The notes below the pieces were generated by a model. The model was not told the DNA's origin. It did not search any database and saw only the letters and a list, made by a program, of their open reading frames with translations. Positions 10,808 to 23,600 of a stretch of DNA of 64,000 nt are shown piece by piece. The position numbers and the translations under genes were made by a program. The first letter of the stretch is position 1. Each line of letters opens with the position of its first letter. This stretch comes from Pseudomicrostroma phylloplanum (taxonomy: Eukaryota > Basidiomycota > Exobasidiomycetes > Microstromatales): contig BCHS01000008.1 of NCBI GenBank assembly GCA_039545275.1, positions 434,001 to 498,000 on the forward strand. The letters run 5' to 3'.

Positions 10808-13800
10808 TCAAGAGTGTCTCGCCGCCGTGAGCCAAGCATTTGGGTCAGGTGCCTGCTCTCCCGGCATATAGTACCTGTCAAGAATAAACACATGGATAGG
10901 ATGTGGGTGGAAGCAACAATCTGGTCAGTGCCGCTTCTCCTCGCTGCTGTTGTCCCGCCGTCGTGTGCAGATACTCACCTGGGATAGTAGAAGGGCGTGT
11001 ACTTGTGCTTATTGTACACTTTCGCTGGCGGATCGATGAACTTCTCGGGGTAGAGAGCCTCACGAGGCACGTCGATCTCCCTCTCCGTCACCAACTTCCC
11101 GCGCTCGTCCCTATCGGGGTCCACCACCTGCCCAGCGAGAGGCACACGCAGCTTGACCGTCTGCAGCTCAGTGTCGCTAAGGGTGTAGCGAGAGACGCGC
11201 GCATAGCCAATCTTCTCCAGCGAGCGGAAACCCATGTACTGGCACCAGCGATCGCGGTCTGTTGGCTCTGGGTCGTAGACTTGGCCCGGCTGGAAGAGGA
11301 TGCCGTAGGGCGAGGGAGGTGGAGCGTGAGGGCGCGTCACCAGGTAGGACAGGACTACGAGGGGCTGCGGATACGTCTCTCTTGCCATCTGGGCGATGCG
11401 CTTCGTCTGCAGCTCCCGGTCCAGAGGCGTCTCCTCCTGACCATTGTGGCTGACCCAGACATTGACGGGAGTGCCATAGATATCGAGGACAGCATGGATA
11501 GCTGGAGCCAGTTCGCCATCTGGGGAAGGCAGAAGATGATGAGTGGAGTTGATAATTGGGAACTTGGAGAAGAGAGCTGCACCCCAGGTGTGCTTGTCCG
11601 GTCCTGGTCCGATATCGGCATACATCTTGAGGCTCTCTGCAAGGTACTGGGTCAGGTCTCGATTGCCGAAGACGCTACGATGTAGGTCGCTCTCCAAGAG
11701 ACCGAAGAGATCGAGTGATAGGTCCTCGTATAGGCTTGACATCCTACGCGATGAGTCGTAAAAGAGTTGGTCAAGGCCTGAATCAGAGACAATGCGAGAG
11801 AAGGTGGATCAGTAAGGGGGAACAGGCGCTGATGTACAACGAAGCAACGCACCAAAGTGAATAGTCTGTATACCCGCAGTGAAAAGCCGACTGCCATCTT
11901 CGGCTCGATAGGGCTTGATAGTCGCAGGATCAACCGTGCGCAGTTGAGCGACAATGAAGCTCATCAAGGACAGGGAAGCGAGGAGTACTAAGCTCGTCTT
12001 CTTCAGTCCAGTTGTCAACACGGAAGCTGACAGTGACGCGCGAGCAGCAGGGGAATGCTGTGTTGCGTTGCGCATACCGACTGCGAGCAAGACGAGCTGC
12101 ACAATGAGCATGCTGTAGAGGGCAAACAGAATATGACGTCAGTGGGGCGCTTTCGTCCTCAAGTCGTCGTCATCGTTACTCACATCCAGGTCCTCTCCCT
12201 GAACGGCATGCCGCCGGGTACAAAAGCATACGCGACGGTCAATACCTGGAAGAAGGTCAGCAGGTCCGCCACGAACCAGCTCCACATCATCACTCTGAGG
12301 GGGTGATGCCTCATTGCGCTTTCGGCAATGGGAAAGGTGAGGAGTGGGAGTGTTGCAGCCGTGCCAACTGCTCCTATGAAGGAGAACCAATCATCAAGGA
12401 AAAGCAACAGGGCGTTGCTGATCGCTAGTGGAATGATGAGCGCCGTGTTGTAGCCAAGCGATGGCTTGAGGATGGTGGCACCTGTACTCGTCAGAGCGAC
12501 CGTCAGGACAATCCAACCGTGAGGTATGGCCATCGGACCTTTGATCGGATACCCGGTCCAGCCCCAGGCGATCATGCTGCCCGAGTCCGTCAGGAACATA
12601 TGCAGCGCAAATAGCAGGGCGCCGAGGCCAAGGGCAGCTGCTGCTTCGCTCTTCTTGGATTGCGGCTGCCTTGCACGTTGCACCGATTCTGCCTCTTTTC
12701 TCTTCAAGGCTTCGAAGAGACACAAGACCGCAATCGCCAGGCCCAGTATGTGATGCCCGCCATTGCTTGCGTTCATAAAGGGCCACAACGGGTTGTTGCT
12801 AGGAACGAGAACATCGGATGGTCAGATGCGGCCACATCTAGGCCTTCTGCTCGTGGCCGCTGACTCACCTGTGATTAGCGTACTTGGCCAAAGAGCTCAG
12901 ACTGAGCCCCACCAGCCAGACGAATACTTTCTTTGCGATCTTCTCCTGACCGCCCTGCCAAGCCAGACCCCACTCGAGCGCATGCATGACCGAGGCGCTG
13001 GCGTTTGCGAGGCCGCATAACCCTAGCCTTACCAGAGGACCTGGGATCCACCAGCTGCCTATCGAGATTAAAGTGAGGGCCCACATCATACCCCTCCATT
13101 TGACCGAGGCGGGCTTGACCGTTTGCGTAGGAGTGAGCAAAGAGTCGCGCACGGAGGGGACCAGACAGGCAGCCAAGGCGAAGAGCTGAGTCAGGAGGAG
13201 AATCTCGTGGCCTCCGATGGAGAGATTGTACACGGAAAAGAAGAAGACTGGAGAAGAGCAAAGGTCACTCTCAGCGTTCAGACCCCTCTGCGGGACACTC
13301 GATACTGCCACTCACTAGTGGGATGCAGCGCAGTCAAGGTCGTCCACCACAGAAAGGCCAAATAGGAATCGGACAGTAGACTGAGAGTCGACCTCAGCGG
13401 GGTGCTCTCAGCAGCTAACAGACCCTTGGTCTTTCCGTTGTCGACGTCGAGCATGGCGTCTACTTCTGCCCTCTCGTGTTTAGAGGTCTGCGAACTTTTG
13501 TGGTTGCAATCAAGCGGAGGACGACAAATCGGAGAACAGAGGAAGGAAAGCGGGTCAGAATGGCGTAGGAGAACGACGTCCGGCCGACTGATGCCAGGGT
13601 CCCCGCGAAATCCATTATGCTTCGTACCTTGAGGATCCTGCTGACGCACTACCCCCGTCGAGATGCGGAACTGTACTCCAAGCTCCCTCTTTGACAGCTT
13701 TATTGGTGCCTCCTCTCCACCACGAACCACCCAAGGTCGGAGTGGTAGAAGGGGCCGTAGCCTCGACGATTTGTATCTCGAGTCTACCAAGATCGTACAT

Positions 13801-14681
13801 CGCCCAGCAGTCGAAAAGAAGGTCCTGAGCGCAGACGTAGGGGCTTCAGCTGTCAAGCGCATTGGCATGCGGAGTACGGCGCTTTCTCTTTACTCACCTG
13901 GATGATCAGATTCCACTCGAAGAAAGAGTAGATGGTATAGGCGCCGGGTATCTTGAGAACCTTGTGACGATAGTAGAAGATGCACATGAAGGGTATCGAT
14001 GCAAAGAAGGCAATTGCTGTGTTTCTCCGATTTCTCCTTGCCTTGACCGTAGTCGCGTCACTGTCATGATGAGATTGATCGCTGCGCTTGTTCGGCTGAG
14101 GAGCCAAAGAACCCCAAGAGATGAACATCCAGAAGGGAGTCAGAACGAGATAAGTGATCATCGACACGTCGTGGACAAATGGGAAGTCCGTTGATGTACA
14201 GTAGACCCAACCGGCACAGGAGAATGTACGCAGCAGCCCTGTGGCCATGAGCAGGATCGACCGCTTCGAGGCGGGCGTCGAAAGAGAGACGAGAAGGGCA
14301 GACAGCAGGACTAGCGCAAAGCGAGGGCCGGACATCATCGCAATGAAGATCTGAAGGATGGATCTCTCCTGAGGCCAGTCACCGCTGGTGAGACGGAAGA
14401 ATTGCAGCACGGTGAGGCCAAGAGTTCAGGATCTGCGTCTTCTGCAACAAGCCATGGTCAGCTACTCACATGGTCGCACTGACGCTGGGCCACCATTCAT
14501 CAGGGTAACCTGCCACGCCATTTTTGACGACTCTCTTGTAATGCAAGCTCAGGGCCAAGACGAGTGCGCCAAAGAATGCTCCGAAGCCGAGGAGAGTATG
14601 AGCCCATGCTATGGCCGAGCAGGAGAAGGTGACGAGGGGCGGAGCGGTACTGGACCTGGAGCTACGAGAAGGCGTCGTCAT
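10808..14681 (-). CDS. CWH43: Cwh43, GPI-anchor lipid remodelling protein
   Basis: Cwh43 replaces the lipid of GPI anchors by ceramide in the ER. Nine exons close in phase to 1064 residues: 14681-14470, 14384-13898, 13824-13628, 13494-13316, 13247-12869, 12798-12184, 12112-11853, 11777-10979 and 10874-10808. The N-terminal Frag1/DRAM-like membrane domain shows NGVAGYPDEWWPSVSATIGD. A second polytopic block follows (HSNNPLWPFMNASNGGHHIL). The C-terminal 300 residues are the endonuclease/exonuclease/phosphatase-like domain, with GPGPDKHTWGAALFSKFPI, NSTHHLLPSPDGELAPAIHA and VSHNGQEETPLDRELQ. The tail is PRYYMPGEQAPDPNAWL. The acceptor of the fourth exon (CAAAAG before 13494) is the least certain junction because the stretch upstream is not pyrimidine-rich. 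The gene ends 94 bp from the convergent oxononanoate synthase gene. Confidence 0.92.
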
Positions 14682-14984
14682 GGTCTAGGTTCTGGGCATG
14701 GCACACAACGGAGGGATAGGAGCACAAGGACGAGACTTCTGCGGACGGGTATGGACAATGACGTGGATACGGACGAGGGCAAGGCAAGGCTAGGAGCGCC
14801 GCCGGCTTGGCATCTTCCGGCGGAACAAGGCGTGCCTCTGCTCCCGTTCCGTCGCGGCTGGAGGGAGCACAAGCCACCCTGGGCCGGAACATCCTCGAGA
14901 CGTCGTCACCATCACTCTCGACTTACCAATCGCGTTCATCTGCCCCCCCTCTAGGATACCATCGAGCAGAGCTCAAGGCGACGT
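14682..14984. promoter_or_regulatory. Divergent promoter, CWH43 / nucleotidase-F-box gene
   Basis: About 300 bp between two outward-facing start codons, so both promoters must lie here or overlap the neighbouring coding regions. No distinct motif was recognised. Confidence 0.5.
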
Positions 14985-17900
14985 ATGCTTTTTCCGTCGA
15001 GGTCGCCCATAAAGGAGAGTGGGACATCTGCACATCCATCTTCTCGCAAGTCTGCTGACACTTCCAGAACAGCCCGGCAAGAGCAATCGGCCAGCAACGT
15101 GCGCTCATTCTACCAAGGCGAGCCCGACACCGGCTCCTCGTCGGGCGATCGTATCCCTCGCAATGGCATCTTGAGCTCTGACAGTAGGGTTGAGCAAGTT
15201 CGGAGGAGGACCGGAGTGGGGTATGTGGGACTCAATGTCAGTGCAGAAGACTTGGAGCATGCAGATGCCGATGACCCGAGGGCTATTGTTTGGTTCGACA
15301 TTGGTGAGTGAGGTACCCCTTTGAGGGTGACAGATAGCTCACAAGCAATGAGCTTGGACACTTTGACCTCGAAAGCTGATCTACCGCCTACTTTACAGAC
15401 AATACGCTTTACCACAAGTCGACTCGCATCGCCCAACTGATGGGCCAACGTATTCATGCTTACTTCCTTGGCCTGGGCTTACCAGAGGCGGAGGCGAAAG
15501 CTCTGCATACCCGCTACTACAAGGAGCACGGTCTGGCAATTCGCGGTCTGCTTAAGCATCACAGCGATATAGATCCCCTAGACTACGATCGCAGAGTTGA
15601 TGGCTCATTGCCGTTAGACGATCTTCTGAAGCCAGAGGCGGAGCTGACAGCTCTCCTCCGAGACTTGGACCGTACGAAATGTCGAGTTTTCGCGCTCACC
15701 AATGCATACAAGAGCCATGCTTTGCGCTGCATCCGCTTGCTTGGACTAGAAGACTTTTTTGATGGAGCGCTCTATTGCGACTATGCTGCTGGCCCGCTCT
15801 TCTGCTGTAAGCCAGACTTGGGCTACTACCATGCAGCAGCAGAGATCGTGGGTACGAAAGACACTACGAAGTTTTACTTTGTCGACGATAGCGAAAAGAA
15901 CATCAGAGCTGCCAAGGAGCTCGGATGGCAATCAGCGGTATTCTACAACGAGCCAGAGCCGGAGGAGGAAGAGCCACAGCGCTCTCAAGGAGCGCGAGAG
16001 ACTCAGGAAGAGCGCGAGGCAGTAGATGCTCTCAATTGTGGGGGCCTGACAATGGACGGCAGTGCGCAGTATTTGGACGAGAAAGCGATAGGACAGCAAG
16101 TACGATCTCTGTCTGTCTCCCAACGACTCAAGTTATTCGACATCATCCTCAAATCTGCATTGCCGAGCGAGATTCCATCTATGCAAAAAGCTTGGAAGCG
16201 CTACACGTCATCCACGAAGGATGTGGTGAGCACGATCCCAGAAAGCTTGTGTATAGCAATGTTCGAGAAGCTGCCAATAAGAGAGGTGAGTCAGAGATCT
16301 TGCAAATGTCTGTGGCGTTTGGGCGAACCCACAGTAGACTGACGAAACAACCTGTGCTCCTAGCTGCTTCGCTGCCGCCTAGTATCAAAGAAGTGGTCAC
16401 GCATAGCCTCCCATCCCCAGCTCTGGCGTTCCCATGCCCTCGCGCTCACGGAGTCCGACGCTGACGCTCTCATTCCGCCCGAAAACGAGCATCAGTGGGA
16501 AGGCATCGTCAAGAATCTCTATCTACGGGAGCGCAACTGGTCCCACGGACTGGCGCAGAGCATACAATTGTGCGAAGGCCACACTGGATTTGTGACGTCG
16601 ATGAAGTTGCGAGGCAAGGACACGCTTGTGACAGGCAGCTACGACGGCTCGATTCGCATATGGAAGCTATCTTCCGCTGAGGCGCCAACTTGCAAGCGAG
16701 AGATCAAAGCCGAAAAGATCGCATGTCTGGACTTCGTCTTGTTGGGTCGCGGTCAAGGCATCATTGCGGCAGGACTATACGATGTTGGCAGGACACTCGT
16801 CTTCGACTTGCGGACCGGTGAGCTACTGCAGACATTAGCGGGCCACAACAAGGGAATCCGTCACGTCGCTGTCAACCAGTCGTACGTGGTCTCAACTGGG
16901 CAGGACAAGTCGATCTGCGTCTTCGATCATCGAACGGGAGAGAGGATCATACGGTTCGGACAGCAGTTGAATGTCTCCCTCGGAGTCTGCCTGGTCGACA
17001 GTGACAAATTGGTGGCGGTGACCGTTGATGGTATCATCAGGTCCTTCAGTATCCGGACTAAGAAAATGTTGGGAGAATTTGACATCTCGAAGCTGAGCGG
17101 GGCCAGAGGAGAACATGCTGATGCGATGAAAGCATTGACGGGAGACGGGGGGATGCTATCGTGCGTTCACGTGGGGCAACTGCAGAGAGTCGATCATCTC
17201 GCGTCCGCTGACTCCACCATCCTCTTCACTACTCACTAGCTGGTTTGCTGCTGACGGCACTTCGCTTACCGTAGCGAGCAAGTCACTCGTGGCTCACCTG
17301 CAATGGAGAGAGCACATTGTTCCTGTGCGGGCCCGTCAAGACTCGACAGAGAGCTCGTACTCTGCATCGCCGCGTCCCGGCGCCGAGTCGAAAGCCAGCA
17401 GCTCCTCCTCAATAAGCACGGTATCGACTCCCGCAAGGCGAAACGGTACTTCGACGCCGGCGCGCAACAGCGGAAGTAAAGGCGAGGCTCCTTCCACGGC
17501 TCCGAAGCCAACCAGCCGAGGAGGAGTACCGCCTCAGTCACCTGGTGCCGCAAGATCACCTTTGTCACCCTCAACTCCCGGGCGCCCGACAAGCGCAAGG
17601 GCCGCTGTGGCCTCACCAACCCGCGTGGTCTCGGTGAGAGCGTCGCAGACCAGTGGCACCCCGTCGAGGTCCGGATCTTCTCCTTCCATGCTAGGCTTCG
17701 GGCGTGCAGAGTCTAGCACCTCGCTCGATGACGGGGAGGCGGCAGCTACGACGCGTCTAGCGCCCAATCTGACGATTCCTCCTCGGCTGACCTCGGTCCT
17801 CAAGACGCCCGAGGCGGCAGTGGGTGTGGTTGATCCGCAGAAGGTGAGAAACAGAGGAGAGCGTCGTGACAGCATTGTGGCATTGCACTGATCACATCTC

Positions 17901-18473
17901 CTCTCTTTACATTGTCAGCGCCGCATGGTCTGCGCCAATCGCTTCACGTCTAGAGCTGGAGCCGAGCGAAGGCTCTACACGAGCACTTATACAGACACTG
18001 TAGAGAGCGGGGGCGAGGCCACTGGAGTTCAGACGGGCGGGGGTGCTGATCGATTTGTACCCATTGGAGGAGCGTGGGAGGCACGTGCTGCAGAGCTCTC
18101 CACCCCGGAGCGTAATCCGATGGCCATGGTCCTTGACCACGAGTCGATTGTGGTGGGATGCAGCGATGGGCTGGTGTATCGGTGAGTCACAGCGGCTGGA
18201 AAAGATTCGAGCACAGTATCAGTCCTGCTGACTTCCGCTCTCTTGCTCCTTCACGTCCCCAGCATTGGCTTTGTCGGTGACGAGCACTCTCCTTCGTCGG
18301 GCAAGGCCGTCGAGATCCCTCCTGCGTCGGAAGTGGGAGATGCGACAATCACTGACCTCATTCAGCTGCGCGGGGTAGAAGGTTGGAAGGACCTCTTTTT
18401 GCCAGAGGGAACGAAGGATGACCACCCGGGGAGAGTCAAGGTGGATCTGGTAAAGAAGGTCGGCCTGCGTTGA
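14985..18473 (+). CDS. HAD pyrimidine nucleotidase-like domain joined to F-box and WD40 repeats
   Basis: Exons 14985-15303, 15399-16285, 16364-17160, 17240-17843, 17919-18181 and 18263-18473 give 1026 residues. Residues about 98-300 are an Sdt1/Phm8-type HAD phosphatase: motif I VWFDIDNTLYH, motif II ALTNAYKSHA, the KPDLGYYHAA lysine and motif IV FYFVDDSEKNI. After an acidic linker the same open exon runs into an F-box (PESLCIAMFEKLPIRE, then LLRCRLVSKKW after an intron, near 386-430). WD-type repeats follow from about 470 (GHTGFVTSMK, GSYDGSIRIWKL, AGHNKGIRHVAV, TGQDKSICVFD). A Ser/Pro-rich insert lies near 700-880, then a last propeller-like part. F-box/WD40 proteins select substrates for SCF ubiquitin ligases. 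It may be two genes wrongly joined, but I see no stop or ATG-bearing break between the domains. Confidence 0.72.
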
Positions 18474-18581
18474 GTAAGGTTTGGCGCGGTCAAATTGCAA
18501 TGTCTAATCAATCGATCAATTGAGTTGAAGTGAACCTCGTTTGCTGCCAGCCAGGTCAAAAAGCAAAAAGGAACAGTTTTT

Positions 18582-18693
18582 CGACAACGACAGGATTTGA
18601 ACCTATGCGGGCAGAGCCCATTCGCTTGCGGTATACATGATACCTCAAAGTTATAGTTCGAGGCGAACTCCTTAACCACTCGGACACGTTGCC
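18582..18693 (-). tRNA. tRNA-Ser(CGA) with a 30-nt intron
   Basis: A class II tRNA on the minus strand: acceptor GGCAACG/CGTTGTC, A box TGTCCGAGTGGTTAAGG, anticodon stem TTCGC/GCGAA, long variable arm GGGC-TCT-GCCC, and T-arm with B box GGTTCAAATCC. The loop starts CT-CGA-A, so it reads the serine codon UCG. The 30-nt insertion after position 37 contains TTTGAG, which can pair with the anticodon loop CTCGAA, and a hairpin GGTAT-CATGT-ATACC, as expected for a nuclear tRNA intron. T5 runs on the minus strand at 18569-18565 and 18562-18558 are suitable Pol III terminators. It sits in the 427-bp gap between the F-box gene and UAP1; the rest of that gap holds nothing I recognise. Confidence 0.92.
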
Positions 18694-18900
18694 ATCTCGT
18701 AGATGCGATCATGATTGCGAGCGGTGGTGCAAATATATACCCTTGATCCGGGATACAGTGAGCACTCCTCGCTATGGACCCTTCACCACGTTCGGCTGTC
18801 CAGCTCCGCTCGAGACCAACACCACCCCCAAGTAAGGTTTTGCTTCCCGCCTTCATGTTGACTTCTTCCTTTCTGCTCGCCATCAATCCTTTCACTCACC

Positions 18901-20443
18901 ATGGCATCGTCATCTCCCATCGATATAGAAGCTCTTCGCTCGCGGTACACTGCCGCAGGGCAAGCGCATCTCTTCACCTTCTGGGACGACCTCTCCGCCT
19001 CGGAGCAGAGCTCCCTCGCGCAGCAACTCTCCGCGCTGGACGTCGAGCGGGTGAACCAAGTCTACGCCAAGGCCCTCGAGGGGGAAAAGGAGGCTGCTAA
19101 GCTCGCAGAGCAGAAGACTGAGCTCGGCCCTCCGCCCGCTAAGGCTACTGTGCAGACTTCTGGGGAGCTCGAGAAGGAGGAGCACTATGCTCGCGTTGGA
19201 ATGGAGGCCATCGGCAAGGGACAGGTGGGAGTGCTGCTCATGGCCGGTGGACAAGGCACGCGGTTGGGTTCTTCTGCCCCTAAGGGCTGCTACGACATTG
19301 GCCTGCCGTCACACAAGTCGTTGTTCCAGCTGCAGGCAGAGAGAATCGCCCGGTTGCAGTCGCTGGCGGGAGGAGTGATCACTTGGTTCATCATGACCAG
19401 CGGCCCAACGAGGAAACCTACGTGCGACTTCTTCAAAGAGAACAAGTACTTCGGCCTTGACGAGGCCAACGTCATCTTTTTCGAACAGGGTGAGTAGACT
19501 CATTGAGAGGTTGCTCTGCGCTCATACGTAAGTGACCTGACCGGACTGCTCCACCTCACCGACCCACTTCCGCCCTACAGGCACTCTGCCTTGCCTGACC
19601 ATGGAGGGCAACATCATGCTCGACTCAAAGTCCCGCATCGCCACCGCCCCCGACGGCAACGGCGGTCTCTACAAGGCGCTTACCACTCCTCTCGATGACT
19701 CCAACCCAGTCACAGTGACCTCTGAGCTGGAGAAGCGAGGCATCAAGTACATTCACTGCTACGGAGTAGACAACTGTCTCGTCAAGGTCGGAGACCCCGT
19801 CTTCCTGGGCATCAACATTGAGCGCGGGCTCGAGGCCGGAGTGAAGACAGTCATCAAGACTGACCCCAAGGAGTCCGTCGGAGTAGTGGCTATGAAGAAC
19901 GGCAAGTGGAATGTGATTGAGTACTCTGAGATCCCGCAGGAGCTGGCAGAAGCTCGTGACGATGGTGGACAGCTCCTCTTCAGGGCGGCCAACATCGTCA
20001 ACCACTTCTACACGACCGACTTCCTCTCCAGGCGCGTGCCAGACTTTGAGTCCTCCATGGCCTTCCACATTGCCCGCAAGAAGATCCCCTCTGTGGACCT
20101 CTCCAGCGGAGCCGTGGTCAAGCCCTCTACACCCAACGGTATGAAGCTCGAGCTCTTCATCTTCGATGTCTTCCCCTTCTGCGAGGACCTCGTCGTGCAC
20201 GAAGTCCTGCGCCCAAAGGAGTTCTCACCGCTCAAGAATGCCCCCAACACCGGCGTCGACGACCCGCAGACGAGTAGGCGGGACTTGCTCAACCTGCATC
20301 GTGGCTGGCTCGAGGCTGCGGGCGCTACACTGGCCGAAGGCGTTGAAGTGGAGGTGAGCCCGCTGGTTAGCTATGCTGGTGAAGGGCTTGAGAAGGTCAA
20401 GGGCAGGAAGTTCGAGTCGTCCACTCGACTCGACTCTTTGTAG
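18901..20443 (+). CDS. UAP1: UDP-N-acetylglucosamine pyrophosphorylase
   Basis: Makes UDP-GlcNAc from UTP and GlcNAc-1-phosphate in the cytosol, the donor for chitin, N-glycans and GPI anchors. Two exons, 18901-19489 and 19581-20443, give 483 residues, the normal length for eukaryotic UAP1/Qri1. The nucleotide-binding loop LLMAGGQGTRLG followed by SSAPKGCYDIGLPSHKSLF lies near residues 111-142. Other family marks are WFIMTSGPTRKPT, YIHCYGVDNCLVKVGDP, GVVAMKNGKWNVIEYSEI, NIVNHFYTTDFL and NGMKLELFIFDVFPF. The start at 18901 follows a pyrimidine-rich stretch, and the first residues (MASSSPIDIEALRSRY) align with the family N-terminus. The product feeds the same GPI pathway in which the nearby CWH43 acts late, but the two are not an operon. 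Confidence 0.95.
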
Positions 20444-20681
20444 CCTCCTCTCCTCGTACTCTTCGCACACGCGTACTCCGTAGCAAATAGAATGACATTG
20501 TGAAGAGCGGAGCAACCATATTGAAACATTGTGAGAAGACGCACATCCGAGAGGGGAAGCTCTGAAGGAAATGAGGATGCTGTGGTATCTTGATGTGAGG
20601 TGGAACGAAATCTATGTTTGTTGAAGTAGTTTTTGAAGTACCCGCCTTCGGTCGCCCCCTCTCGCCTCGTGTTCTGTGCTG

Positions 20682-23600
20682 TCACCGAGCGTATGCCCTT
20701 CCCCAACCTGCATCGTCCTCCCCCTCGTCCTCGTCGAGAGCCGCCCGCCTTCGCTCGTCTTCCCGTCGCCACTTAGACTCTGCCGCTTCATCCTCATACC
20801 CCTCTGCATCTTGATCATAGTAGTCCGCTGCTCCGATGCCCACTTCTCCCCTATAAGGCTCCTGCTCATCGGTTTGCTCAATCAAAGCCTCGGAGCTCTC
20901 GAAAGGGTAGTATCCAGCAGGGCCCGCCTGAGCCTCCGCGATGTCTTCCGTCGAACGAGCGGGCCCTGCTGCTGGAATCAACTCTGGGTCGTTCAGACGC
21001 ATGGCGCTTGAGCGTCGAACCATCCTCGCATCTCCGACGACCACTCTATTGACCCCCTTGCTCATCCGGTTCATCATCCTGCCCCAAGGCGTATCGTCAA
21101 AGGACTCCAGTAGGGGTGAAGCTCGGCGCTCCAGCTCTTCAACGTCGACGTGAGTAAGTCGACTACGAGGCGAGCTTGCTCCACTTCGGAGCGATGAACC
21201 TGATGGGGACAGACGGGAGCGATTCTCTTGCAGTGCCGAGGAGAAGGGACCCGTCTGTGTTGGGGGCGTACGCAACCCTCGATCAGCAGGATCCAGGGCA
21301 GACAAAGCGGCGACATCGAGTCGAAGGCTGAGCTTCTTGTTGCTATTGGCAGTCTTCGAGGATTGAGGTGGGCTCTGTGTATCATCGACCCGAATGATTG
21401 GGACACCTCCTTCTGCGGGTGACAAGGCCAGATCGATGTCCTCATCATGCCCGACTGCAGAGTTGATCTCAGCGTCGACGATCTCCTTTTCTCTTCGGAG
21501 GACGTTGAATCGGTGTCGCAGGTAGGCAGTCTTCATCACTGAGCGTACCCTCTCGAGGTTGATACGATCGTCGATCTTCTCGTCCAGCCTCCTTCTTGCA
21601 ACAAGCTCCTCCACACTCAAAGCCGTGCTGGGATCGATGAGCTTGTGGTGCGCAATCAGCTTCAGCATGTCTTGGAAGGAAATGCCCTTGCTCTCCTCCG
21701 ACTCGTCGGCGATGATGCAAGCCTCATGCCAGACGCGATTGAAGCGCTCACGACGTTGTCGAAGCTCCTGGCCATCCAGTGCAAAGACGATGTCGTGCAA
21801 ACGCGTGACATTGATACCATCTACGGTGCGCGTATGACCAGTAGCAGCGAATGCTGGGAAGGCGTCGCCTCCCGCTGCCGCTTGTGGCTTTGTTGGACTG
21901 GATGAGCTCCCTCGGAGGCGAGAGATGACATCTCTGCGGCGACGGCCATCATCAGAACCTGTGTTGATGGAGGCAGTGTCACTATAGAGGGCTGCCTGCC
22001 GCAAAGCGCTGATGGAGAGTTCCTGTGGGTACACGCGCATCTCGAATTTGCCTGGCAAGGCTCGGAGGAACGCGATGATCTTGTCTCGAGGCAGAGTAGA
22101 GGACGTGCCTGCTACCGTCATCCAGGTGCGCTTGAAGCCTCTCATGTCTTCACGGCCTAGCACAGGTTTGCCTCCCAATTGGAAGACATATGCGAAATTC
22201 TCGATGACGGTGGCGGTAAACACTAGGGATGGAGAGGGAAGCAGACAGACAAGCACCGTCTTTGGATTAGTACGTCAGGTCGTCCTACTGTCGTTGCACC
22301 GGATGTTACTCACTGTTCAAGAAGATGTACATGCTGAAGAGATTCCAACCGATGAAGAGAGGATAAGCCCAAGCTTGACTGCCGCAATCAGACTCAAGAT
22401 AATTCGCTGAGGGAGTGCAGAGAGGATCTTGCACAGTGTAATCGTGCATGTAGCCATTCCAACCCTCTCCTACACTCATCATGCTCAAAAAGACGAGCGC
22501 TAGAGGAAGCGAAGAGAAGTTGCGCGAGTAACTCTCTGGTCCAATATAGCCCCACTTTGTGAGTCCAAAGACCTCTACGAACATCAGACCAAAGAAGAGG
22601 AAGAAGCAAAGCCAGAGGCCGAGCAAGTTTAGGATCGCAGGTAGTCCGGCTTGGGCAGTCTTGAAGAGTTGATTCAATCCATTGTGCTTGGCGACCAGTT
22701 TCAAAGTCGCAGCCGTCAAGAAGAACTTCTGCAGTTGTACGTTGACCTGGGTGGGCGTCGAGAGCACGACGAGAGGCAAGGTGTTCGCGAGGATGCCTAC
22801 CACGACGAATAAGTCGTAGACACACCACAGACTTTTTCTGAAAGCATTCCAGCCGATGCCAATTAGCCGTATCATCACGTCGATGCCGTATACGCTGGCA
22901 AAGGCCAGATAGATGTAATCTCGGATTCTTCCTGCCGTCGGACTCTGGTCATTAGTCTGCGTGCAGAGGGTGATGACGTTTGCGAGGTAGACGCCGGTCA
23001 TAAAGCGACCCCACCAATCATGCTTCTTCGTAGCCCTGTCGAAACACCAGCCACGAAGGGGACCTGCTGGCCTGACTGCCGGCCGCTTGGCCGGCTTTTG
23101 TCGGGACATGAGCCTCTTGAGGTCGATCCACTGGCGTTGTTCCGTAGAGAAGAATGCTGCACCTGTCGCGGATTGGAAACCTTCGATGATGACGCTCACG
23201 AAGAGGGTCAGGACGAAGACGGCTCCCATGAGATTATAGATGACAAAGAAGATGCTGTTGACTTGATTCGCATCGACTACGGGCTGCTTGTTAGAGCCAG
23301 TGATAGACATGGCCGTCTGCATGACGTTGGTCCAGCCTTCCAAGCTAACAATCTCAAAGAGGATGAGCAACGCGGACTTGAAGTTGTCAAAGGAGTAGGA
23401 AGAGGCCTCTTGAGGATTGTCCCAGACCCGAGGAGCCAGAAATGTCCATTCGCTTGGTTGAGCCATGTACTCGCCGATGCACTGACTCTTCATGGTGATG
23501 TCGCCACCACTATCGTTGCACGCATAGAGTGACCCAGAGAAGAGATTCTGACCCCACACAGCGAACGGGATGATATACAGTATAGCAAGTGCCGAGGCGT

